Below the pieces are notes generated by a model. The model was not told the origin of the DNA. It saw only the letters and a program-made list of their open reading frames with translations, and did not search any database. A stretch of DNA of 64,000 nt from Erwinia pyri (lineage in GTDB: Bacteria; Pseudomonadota; Gammaproteobacteria; Enterobacterales; Enterobacteriaceae): NCBI RefSeq assembly GCF_030758455.1, contig NZ_CP132353.1:4340001-4404000 (forward strand). The letters run 5' to 3'. Positions 57,572-64,000 of the stretch are shown piece by piece. A program made the translations under genes and the position numbers. Each line of letters opens with the position of its first letter. Position 1 is the stretch's first letter.

Positions 57572-58045
57572 ATGTTGAATATCGTTCTGTTTGAACCTGA
57601 AATTCCCCCTAATACCGGAAATATTATCCGTCTTTGCGCCAATACGGGTTTCCAGCTCCATTTGATCCACCCGCTGGGCTTTACCTGGGACGATAAACGC
57701 CTGCGCCGGGCCGGGCTGGACTACCACGAATTCGCGGCGCTTAAGCACCATGATAATTACGCTGCCTTTCTGGCTGCGGAAGCGCCGCAGCGCCTGTTTG
57801 CGCTGACGACCAAAGGCACGCCTGCGCACAGCGCAGTGAGCTATCAGAAAGGGGATTATCTGGTATTTGGACCAGAGACCCGGGGCCTGCCCGCGGAGAT
57901 CCTGAATGCATTACCTGCCGATCAAAAGATCCGTATTCCGATGCAGCCGGACAGCCGCAGCATGAACCTCTCTAACGCAGTTTCCGTGGTAGTGTATGAG
58001 GCGTGGCGCCAGCTGGGCTATGCTGGCGCAGTAGTGAAGGCGTAA
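57572..58045 (+). CDS. trmL: tRNA (cytidine/uridine-2'-O-)-methyltransferase TrmL
   Basis: 157 residues from ATG at 57572. SPOUT fold with the C-terminal knot: [35 protein letters not shown]. It methylates position 34 of two leucine tRNAs. Convergent with cysE, 3 bases apart. Confidence 0.96.
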   Translation: MLNIVLFEPEIPPNTGNIIRLCANTGFQLHLIHPLGFTWDDKRLRRAGLDYHEFAALKHHDNYAAFLAAEAPQRLFALTTKGTPAHSAVSYQKGDYLVFGPETRGLPAEILNALPADQKIRIPMQPDSRSMNLSNAVSVVVYEAWRQLGYAGAVVKA

Positions 58046-58048
58046 AGG

Positions 58049-58870
58049 TCAGATACCGTCGCCAAACTCGAAGCCCGGCACCATGCCGTTGAAGTGCTGA
58101 TCCATCTCCATGGAGGGCTTATCGCTGTTGGGTTTGCCCACGATGCGTGCGGGTACGCCAGCAGCGGTGGTGTGCGGAGGCACAGGCTGCAGCACAACCG
58201 AGCCTGCGCCAATTTTCGCTCCGCGACCCACTTCGATATTGCCGAGGATTTTCGCCCCGGCGCCAATCATCACCCCTTCGCGGATTTTCGGATGACGGTC
58301 GCCGCTGGTTTTGCCAGTCCCGCCCAGCGTTACCGACTGCAGAATAGAGACATCATCTTCGATCACTGCCGTTTCTCCCACCACAATCCCGGTGGCGTGA
58401 TCCAACATAATGCCGCGGCCAATTGTGGCGGCAGGATGGATGTCGACGGCGAAAGAGACGGAAACTTCGTTTTGCAGATAAACAGCCAGCGCCCGGCGGC
58501 CCTGATTCCACAGCCAGTGGCCGATGCGGTAAGCCTGCAGGGCGTGGAAACCTTTGAGGTAGAGCAACGGAGTGGAGTATTTATCAATGGCCGGATCGCG
58601 CTGCCGCACGGCCTGGATGTCGCAGGCCGCAGACTGAATCATTGAGGGATCCTGGTTATAGGCTTCCTGCACAATTTCACGGATGGCGATAGCGGGCATG
58701 ATCGGATTGGCCAGCTTATTGGCGAGCATATAGCTCAGCGCGCTTCCCAGATCGTCATGCTTCAGCAGCGTCGCGTGGTAAAAACTGGCCAGCATCGGTT
58801 CGCAGTCAGCCAGCGCCCGCGCTTCCGCTTTGATATAATCCCAGACCAGTTCAGGTTCTACACACGGCAT
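58049..58870 (-). CDS. cysE: Serine O-acetyltransferase
   Basis: 273 residues from ATG at 58870, as in E. coli. Makes O-acetylserine for cysteine synthesis. Left-handed beta-helix hexapeptides (IGRGIMLDHATGIVVGETAV, IGAGAKILGNIEVGRGAKIG) follow a helical N-terminal domain. The C-terminus FEFGDGI ends with the Ile needed to bind CysK. Confidence 0.98.
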   Translation of the reverse strand: MPCVEPELVWDYIKAEARALADCEPMLASFYHATLLKHDDLGSALSYMLANKLANPIMPAIAIREIVQEAYNQDPSMIQSAACDIQAVRQRDPAIDKYSTPLLYLKGFHALQAYRIGHWLWNQGRRALAVYLQNEVSVSFAVDIHPAATIGRGIMLDHATGIVVGETAVIEDDVSILQSVTLGGTGKTSGDRHPKIREGVMIGAGAKILGNIEVGRGAKIGAGSVVLQPVPPHTTAAGVPARIVGKPNSDKPSMEMDQHFNGMVPGFEFGDGI

Positions 58871-58934
58871 TGCTCTCTCCCCATCAAAAAAAACGCGCGG
58901 GCATCCGCGCGCTATATCACTGCGCTTCCCTTTC

Positions 58935-59954
58935 TCAGCCGATGCTGTTTTCGTCTTTCCTTGTACGCCCAAGCAAGCTCAATGCTGCCTCTCGCGCATT
59001 TTTTTCGCAATACAGAACCTGATATATTTGCTCGGTTATCGGCATCTCTACGCCGCAGCGCGCGGCCAGCGCCTTCACCTCTTTGGTATTTCGGAAACCT
59101 TCCACCACCTGACCGATGGTGGTTTGCGCGGCTTCCACGTCAATCCCCTGTCCCAGCATCATGCCGAAACGGCGATTGCGTGACTGATTATCGGTACAGG
59201 TCAGCACCAGATCCCCTAACCCGGCCATTCCCATAAAGGTGGTGGGGTCAGCGCCAAGGGCGGAACCCAGGCGGCTCATCTCCGCCAGGCCACGGGTAAT
59301 CAATGCCGTACGGGCGTTGGCGCCAAAGCCGATCCCATCTGAAATGCCGGCACCAATAGCGATGACGTTTTTCACCGCCCCGCCAAGCTGCACGCCAATA
59401 AAGTCCGGGTTGTTATAAACGCGGAAACTCTTGCCGCAGTGCAGCAAGCTTTGCAGATCGTTGGCAAACGTCGTCTCGGTGGCCGCCAGCGCAATGGCCG
59501 TAGGCAGACCGGCGGCTAACTCTTTAGCAAACGTAGGGCCCGAGATCACCGCAAGGGGGATCTCTGGTCCCAGAATTTCGCGCGCCACATCCTGCAGCAG
59601 CCGCCCCGTTTCTTTCTCAAGACCTTTAGTGGCCCAGACGATGCGGGAGTCAGCGCGAAGATGCGGTTTGATTTGCTGTAAAACATCACCGAATACATGG
59701 CTGGGAACCACCACCAGCAGATCGCGACTGGCGGCAATGGCGGTAGCGAGATCGGTTTCAAGGCTCAGCGAATCAGGAAAAGGAACATCGGGCAGGAATG
59801 CCGCATTGCAGCGGTCAGCCTGAAGCTGTGCCTGATGGTGTGGGTTATGCCCCCACAGCACCACGTTGTGCCCGTTACGGGCCAGCGTGATGGCTAAGGC
59901 GGTGCCGTAAGATCCGGCACCGAGGACGCTCATTGAGGCGTTAACGTGAGGCAT
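58935..59954 (-). CDS. gpsA: Glycerol-3-phosphate dehydrogenase (NAD(P)+)
   Basis: 339 residues. Reduces DHAP to glycerol 3-phosphate for phospholipids. N-terminal Rossmann [20 protein letters not shown]; catalytic Lys in [21 protein letters not shown]. Its ATG shares a base with the secB stop (TAATG). Confidence 0.98.
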   Translation of the reverse strand: MPHVNASMSVLGAGSYGTALAITLARNGHNVVLWGHNPHHQAQLQADRCNAAFLPDVPFPDSLSLETDLATAIAASRDLLVVVPSHVFGDVLQQIKPHLRADSRIVWATKGLEKETGRLLQDVAREILGPEIPLAVISGPTFAKELAAGLPTAIALAATETTFANDLQSLLHCGKSFRVYNNPDFIGVQLGGAVKNVIAIGAGISDGIGFGANARTALITRGLAEMSRLGSALGADPTTFMGMAGLGDLVLTCTDNQSRNRRFGMMLGQGIDVEAAQTTIGQVVEGFRNTKEVKALAARCGVEMPITEQIYQVLYCEKNAREAALSLLGRTRKDENSIG

Positions 59955-60418
59955 TATGCATCCTGCTGAGGAGCGGCGCCTTCGTTTGACTGCTGAAGAT
60001 AGTTCATGAACAGCGCGTCAAAGTTCACCGGAGCCAGGTTAAGCTGCGGGAAGGTACCGCGAGAAACCAGGCTGGTGATGCACTCGCGAGCATACGGGAA
60101 CAGGATGTTCGGGCAGTATGCACCCAGGCAATGCGCCATCTGGTTTCCGTCGATACCAGAGATAGAGAAGATACCGGCCTGCTGAACTTCACACAGGAAA
60201 GCGGTCTCTTCACCCACGGTTGCCGTCACGGTTACGCGCAGCACCACTTCGTAGATATCATCTGCCAGCTGGCTGGAGGCAGTATCCAGATCCAGTTTCA
60301 CTTCCGGTTCCCACTCTTTCTGGAAAACCTGAGGCGCGTTAGGGGCTTCAAAAGAGATGTCCTTGGTATAAATACGCTGGATCTGGAAAGCCATCTCGGT
60401 GTTGTTTTGCTCTGACAT
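59954..60418 (-). CDS. secB: Protein export chaperone SecB
   Basis: 154 residues (E. coli 155). Tetrameric cytoplasmic chaperone that holds preproteins for Sec[21 protein letters not shown] and [20 protein letters not shown] are typical. Part of the yibN-grxC-secB-gpsA-cysE run. Confidence 0.98.
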   Translation of the reverse strand: MSEQNNTEMAFQIQRIYTKDISFEAPNAPQVFQKEWEPEVKLDLDTASSQLADDIYEVVLRVTVTATVGEETAFLCEVQQAGIFSISGIDGNQMAHCLGAYCPNILFPYARECITSLVSRGTFPQLNLAPVNFDALFMNYLQQSNEGAAPQQDA

Positions 60419-60467
60419 GTACGTAATCCTATGGGTTAATAATCCGTTATTGCGCCACTCGCCCGTC

Positions 60468-60719
60468 TTATTTTACTAGCGGGTCGAGGCCTTGTCGGCC
60501 ATCGAGCGCGAACAGGTCGTCGCAGCCACCAATGTGCTGCGAATCAATAAAAATCTGGGGAACGGTGGTACGACCGCTGCGTGTGATCATTTCGTCGCGC
60601 TTATCAGCATCGCCATCGATAGCGATTTCCTGATAACCGATGCCTTTCTGGTCCAGCAGCGCTTTTGCCCGATGGCAGAAAGGACAGGTTGCTTTAGTGT
60701 AGATCTCAACGTTTGCCAT
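60468..60719 (-). CDS. grxC: Glutaredoxin 3
   Basis: 83 residues from ATG at 60719 ([19 protein letters not shown]), the E. coli length. Active site CPFC; glutathione-binding [17 protein letters not shown]. Reduces mixed disulfides and serves ribonucleotide reductase. Confidence 0.97.
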   Translation of the reverse strand: MANVEIYTKATCPFCHRAKALLDQKGIGYQEIAIDGDADKRDEMITRSGRTTVPQIFIDSQHIGGCDDLFALDGRQGLDPLVK

Positions 60720-60733
60720 ACCAGTCTCCACGT

Positions 60734-61165
60734 TTATTTACCACGCACCAGCGGCAGGTTTTCACCACTCCAGCCTGATACGCCATCTTTCAATACATAG
60801 ACGTTCTCAAAACCCGCCGCGTTAAGCTGGCCTGCTGGCTCTGCTGCGGAGGTGCCGTTGGCGCAAACCACAATGATCGGCTGCGCTTTATATTTCTCTA
60901 ATTCGCCAAAGCTGCCTTTTTTGATATCCGCTGCCAGAACGTTAATGGCATTAGAGATATGGCCTTTACGGTAGTCATCACGCCCACGCACATCAACCAC
61001 TACGGCTTCTTCTTTATTAATCAGACGGGTTGCTTCCCCCCGGCTGATTGTTTTTACTTTTGAGAACATGCCCTTAACGGTGGTCACGATCACTAAAACC
61101 AACAGGACAACCCACGCCAGACTAAGAATGGTATGGCTGCCTGCGAACTGCATAATATCTTGCAT
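60734..61165 (-). CDS. yibN: Rhodanese-like membrane protein YibN
   Basis: 143 residues from ATG at 61165 ([11 protein letters not shown]). One N-terminal membrane helix (about 12-28), then a rhodanese domain facing the cytoplasm. The cysteine in [16 protein letters not shown] is in the usual active-site loop. Reported partners concern the Sec insertion machinery; activity here is unproven. Confidence 0.93.
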   Translation of the reverse strand: MQDIMQFAGSHTILSLAWVVLLVLVIVTTVKGMFSKVKTISRGEATRLINKEEAVVVDVRGRDDYRKGHISNAINVLAADIKKGSFGELEKYKAQPIIVVCANGTSAAEPAGQLNAAGFENVYVLKDGVSGWSGENLPLVRGK

Positions 61166-61177
61166 GAGGGGTAACAA

Positions 61178-61408
61178 CTCCCGAAAGGGTTAATAAGCGA
61201 AAACAAGGCTTCTGAGTATACCTGCCAGTGCTGCCATGTACAGTCGTGAAGCGGCCAGAGTTGCGTTTTCTGAGGCAGATTCCAAAAAAAAATTACCTTA
61301 AGTGTAAAAGCCCGTGTCAGCGTGCGACTGCTTTAATCCTGAGCGCTCATTTGTTGTGCAAATGCCCCCTTTTTTTGCCTGCTGATAATGCTCTGCCGTG
61401 AGGCGTTA
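61178..61408. other. Intergenic region where gpmM would start
   Basis: About 230 bases with no gene; it holds an A9 tract at 61287 and a T7 tract at 61371 but no convincing hairpin. In E. coli the promoter and first 490 codons of gpmM lie here. Confidence 0.6.
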
Positions 61409-61483
61409 CCGGCCAGGCTGTCACCACTGGAAATGGAAAACCCCGGACAGATCGCTGGTAAGCTGCTGTTCATCGTGGAATAA
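61409..61483 (+). pseudogene. gpmM: Fossil of gpmM (last 24 codons)
   Basis: The forward strand reads PARLSPLEMENPGQIAGKLL then FIVE and TAA at 61481-61483. From memory the E. coli GpmM (iPGM) end is [20 protein letters not shown] FIVE; 13 of 24 positions match with no gap. It lies directly before envC, where E. coli has gpmM. The rest of the gene is gone. Confidence 0.82.
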
Positions 61484-61493
61484 TCTGCCTCCT

Positions 61494-62801
61494 ATGAGGG
61501 AAAAAGCGACAGTTTCATATTTACGAACCCAGGGTAACGGATCGGCCACAGGCGTTCTGTTGCGATCCCGCGCGTTCACCTTGTCTGCCAGCGTGCTTTG
61601 CGCTGGCCTTTTGCTGTCGCCTTTTGCCAGCTCAGCCGCAGACGACAATAAATCACAGCTTTCCAGCCTGCAGCAGGATATTGCCGCAAAAGAGAAACGC
61701 GTTCTGCAACAAAAGCAGCAGCGCAGCGCCCTGCTTGCACAGCTTACCAGTCAGGAAAAAATCATTGCTCAGGCCAGCCGTCAGCTGCGTGAAACGCAAA
61801 TAGTGCTGACCGGGCTGAATAAAGAGATCGCGGGCCTGACCGCTTCTATCGCTAAACTGCAGGCTCAGCAGGAGAGCCAGGAGACACTGCTGGCAGAACA
61901 GCTTGATGCCGCGTTCCGTCAGGGACAGCACAGCGGCGTTCAGCTGATCCTGAGCGGCGAAGAGAGCCAGCGCAGCGAGCGCATTCTGGCCTACTTTGGC
62001 TACCTTAATGATGCCCGCCAGAAATCCATAGACGATCTGAAAAAGACCCGCAGCGATCTCTCCGCGCAGAAAGCCTCTCTGGTAGATAAACAGGCTCAGC
62101 AAAAATCGCTGCTTGAACAGCAACAGGCGCAGCAGCAAAAGCTGGAAGGGGCGCGTGTAGCGCGCAAGAAAACGCTGACCACGCTGGAATCTTCGCTGGA
62201 AAAAGATCAGGCGCAGCTGGTTGAAATGCGCGAGAACGAGAGCCGCCTGCGGGACAAAATTGCCAAAGCGGAGCGTGAAGCGCGGGCCAGAGCAGAGAAA
62301 GAGGCCCGCGAAGCCGAACGTGTTCGCCAGCGTCAGGCACAAGCTAAAAGTAAGGGCACCACCTATAAACCGACTGAGGGCGAGCGCTCTTTAATGTCGC
62401 GTACAGGTGGCCTGGGACGCCCTTCCGGGCAGGCACGATGGCCGGTACGAGGCACTATTGAACATCGCTTTGGCGAACAGCTGCAGGGCGAACTCCGCTG
62501 GAAAGGGCTGGTTATTGATGCGCCTGAAGGCACCGAAGTGAAAGCCATTGCCGATGGCCGGGTTCTGATGGCTGACTGGCTACAGGGTTACGGTCTGGTG
62601 GTGGTGGTGGAGCACGGTAAAGGGGATATGAGCCTCTACGGCTACAACCAAAGTGCACTGGTGAGCGTGGGAAGCCAGGTCAAGGCAGGAGAGCCAATCG
62701 CCCTGGTGGGGACCAGCGGCGGCCGGGGCACGCCTTCACTCTACTTCGAAATCCGACGCCAGGGACAGGCCGTCAATCCACTACCGTGGTTGGGAAAATA
62801 A
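61494..62801 (+). CDS. envC: Murein hydrolase activator EnvC
   Basis: 435 residues from ATG at 61494. Signal peptide (about 1-48, long), a long coiled coil rich in Gln/Lys/Glu (50-300) that contacts FtsEX, and a C-terminal degenerate LytM domain (ELRWKGLVIDAPEGTEVKAI, SLYGYNQSALVSVGSQV) that activates AmiA and AmiB at the septum. The next gene starts 3 bases after its stop. Confidence 0.96.
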   Translation: MREKATVSYLRTQGNGSATGVLLRSRAFTLSASVLCAGLLLSPFASSAADDNKSQLSSLQQDIAAKEKRVLQQKQQRSALLAQLTSQEKIIAQASRQLRETQIVLTGLNKEIAGLTASIAKLQAQQESQETLLAEQLDAAFRQGQHSGVQLILSGEESQRSERILAYFGYLNDARQKSIDDLKKTRSDLSAQKASLVDKQAQQKSLLEQQQAQQQKLEGARVARKKTLTTLESSLEKDQAQLVEMRENESRLRDKIAKAEREARARAEKEAREAERVRQRQAQAKSKGTTYKPTEGERSLMSRTGGLGRPSGQARWPVRGTIEHRFGEQLQGELRWKGLVIDAPEGTEVKAIADGRVLMADWLQGYGLVVVVEHGKGDMSLYGYNQSALVSVGSQVKAGEPIALVGTSGGRGTPSLYFEIRRQGQAVNPLPWLGK

Positions 62802-62804
62802 CTT

Positions 62805-63746
62805 TTGTTACAGCTTCGCAAAATCAGCGGCGTGCTGGCGGGCCTGCTGATGGCCTGTTCGGCACACGCAGGCAAACTCTCTATCGTCATTGATGATTTT
62901 GGCTATCGCCCCGCGCAGGAAAATCAGGTGCTGCAGATGCCAGCAACGATCTCTGTCGCCGTGCTCCCTAACGCGCCCCACGCGCGTGAAATGGCCACCA
63001 AAGCGCATCAGCGCGGGCATGAGGTACTTATCCATCTGCCTATGGCGCCGCTCAGCAAACAGCCGCTGGAGAAAGACACCCTGCGTCCTGATATGTCCAG
63101 TGCAGAAATTGAGCGCATCATCCGGGAGGCAGTAGCGGATGTGCCCTATGCTGTTGGGCTGAATAACCATATGGGCAGCGCTATGACTTCCAGCCTCCCC
63201 GGAATGCAAAAAGTGATGCAGGTTCTGAATCACTACAATTTCTACTTCCTGGACAGCATGACCATTGGCAACAGCCAGTCGACTCGCGCGGCTGACGGTA
63301 CCAGCGTCAAAGTGATCAAACGCCGCGTCTTCCTGGACGACACGCAGAACGAAGCGGATATCCGCAAACAGTTTACTCGCGCCGTGCGCCTGGCGCAGCG
63401 GGACGGTTCAGCTATCGCCATTGGTCACCCTCATCCGACAACGGTGCGGGTTTTACAGCAGATGCTGCCAACGCTCCCGGCGGATATCACGCTGGTTCGC
63501 CCCAGCCAGTTGCTGAACGAGCCGCAAAACAGCAGTCACAGACCGCTGCCTGGCGGGAATCCGCTCCCCGCTGCTAAGCCACGTAATCCCTTCCATGGCG
63601 TGAAGAGCTGCCCGGTTACGCTGCAGCCCGTTCCGGCAACCCGTGCGTTAGGCGTGGTGGCGGACAGCATTGGCAACAGCGCCGGTATGCGTTATATCGA
63701 AACAAACTTCAGCGGGTTGACGCTCAGTCTCGGCTCCCAACCTTAA
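62805..63746 (+). CDS. yibQ: Divergent polysaccharide deacetylase family protein YibQ
   Basis: 313 residues from a TTG at 62805, needed to give a full signal peptide (to SAHA). KLSIVIDDFGYRPAQENQVL, HEVLIHLPMAPLSKQPLEKD and GLNNHMGSAMTS mark the deacetylase fold; DDFGYR holds the Asp pair. Predicted periplasmic; substrate unknown. It is in an operon with envC. Confidence 0.92.
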   Translation: MLQLRKISGVLAGLLMACSAHAGKLSIVIDDFGYRPAQENQVLQMPATISVAVLPNAPHAREMATKAHQRGHEVLIHLPMAPLSKQPLEKDTLRPDMSSAEIERIIREAVADVPYAVGLNNHMGSAMTSSLPGMQKVMQVLNHYNFYFLDSMTIGNSQSTRAADGTSVKVIKRRVFLDDTQNEADIRKQFTRAVRLAQRDGSAIAIGHPHPTTVRVLQQMLPTLPADITLVRPSQLLNEPQNSSHRPLPGGNPLPAAKPRNPFHGVKSCPVTLQPVPATRALGVVADSIGNSAGMRYIETNFSGLTLSLGSQP

Positions 63747-63800
63747 TCTTTTTGCCTCGCCCCTGACTCCGTTGGGGGCGTAATCACTTGAGTTGGCCGC

Positions 63801-64000
63801 ATGGCAGATCAGCGTAGAAAAATTCTGTTACTGGATACCGGCAATGAGTGGGGTGGCGGCACCAACAGTATGTTGGAGCTGCTTAAGCGTATCGATCGCA
63901 CCCGGTTCGACATCCGCTGCTGCTTTTACCATAACTACCGGCGCGGCAAAGGCGACTCTATAGGTCAGGTACTGGAATCGCTGGGTATCCCGGTCATTTT
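63801..64000 (+). CDS. Glycosyltransferase (partial, N-terminus only)
   Basis: ATG at 63801, open to the window end (66 codons): MADQRRKILLLDTGNEWGGG then TNSMLELLKRIDRTRFDIRC. The GGG-T-N loop after the first strand is the GT4/GT-B N-terminal pattern. Probably a cell-surface polysaccharide or LPS enzyme. In E. coli other genes follow yibQ, so this is a lineage-specific gene. Confidence 0.75.
   Translation, partial: MADQRRKILLLDTGNEWGGGTNSMLELLKRIDRTRFDIRCCFYHNYRRGKGDSIGQVLESLGIPVI

Overview
This window is a piece of an enterobacterial chromosome, most likely Erwiniaceae (Erwinia/Pantoea-like). The evidence is gene order and protein similarity: the E. coli 88-89 min block (metL-metB-metJ-rpmE-priA-cytR-ftsN-hslVU-menA-rraA-zapB-glpFKX-fpr-yiiRQ-tpiA ... 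cdh-sbp-pfkA-fieF ... cpxPRA) followed by the 81 min block (trmL-cysE-gpsA-secB-grxC-yibN-envC-yibQ). The genus is inferred, not proven.

Layout. 1-21.6 kb: conserved core (methionine synthesis and its repressor, replication restart, cell division, HslVU protease, menaquinone, glycerol uptake and gluconeogenesis, triose-phosphate isomerase). 21.6-33.0 kb: a set absent from this place in E. coli: malate:quinone oxidoreductase, phosphoketolase, a LysE-type exporter with a divergent MocR regulator, a GST, a PhzF protein, an SDR with a divergent LysR regulator, and YhjD. 33.0-37.2 kb: cdh, sbp, pfkA, fieF. 37.3-54.8 kb: a P2-family prophage in the cpxP-fieF intergenic region, the classic P2 attachment locus. 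54.8-64 kb: cpxP/cpxRA, trmL, the yibN-grxC-secB-gpsA-cysE run, a fossil of gpmM, envC, yibQ and the start of a glycosyltransferase gene.

The prophage is the interesting part. It is about 17.5 kb, roughly half of P2. It keeps an intact left arm of control and replication (integrase, two tandem C-type repressors, Cox, an early operon, Dam methylase, rolling-circle initiator A), the cos site, terminase ATPase P, portal Q, late activator Ogr and tail protein D. It has lost the capsid, lysis, baseplate and most tail genes, including the small terminase subunit. The sheath gene FI survives with its own Ogr-dependent promoter but is inverted, and abuts the first 14 codons of scaffold gene O. The element therefore looks like a deletion-inversion derivative that retains cos, integration, replication and late control, as a phage satellite would.

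At the P2 old/tin cargo position (portal to A) it carries two AT-rich genes of unknown function, one a five-helix membrane protein whose ribosome binding site is buried in a perfect 9-bp hairpin, and next to them a LexA-box-controlled small gene broken by a one-base change in an A-run. Matching decamer iterons lie at the cox promoter region and beside the attachment core; they are candidate Cox sites. The attachment repeat includes a terminator hairpin whose two copies differ by compensating changes, so cpxP keeps a terminator after integration.
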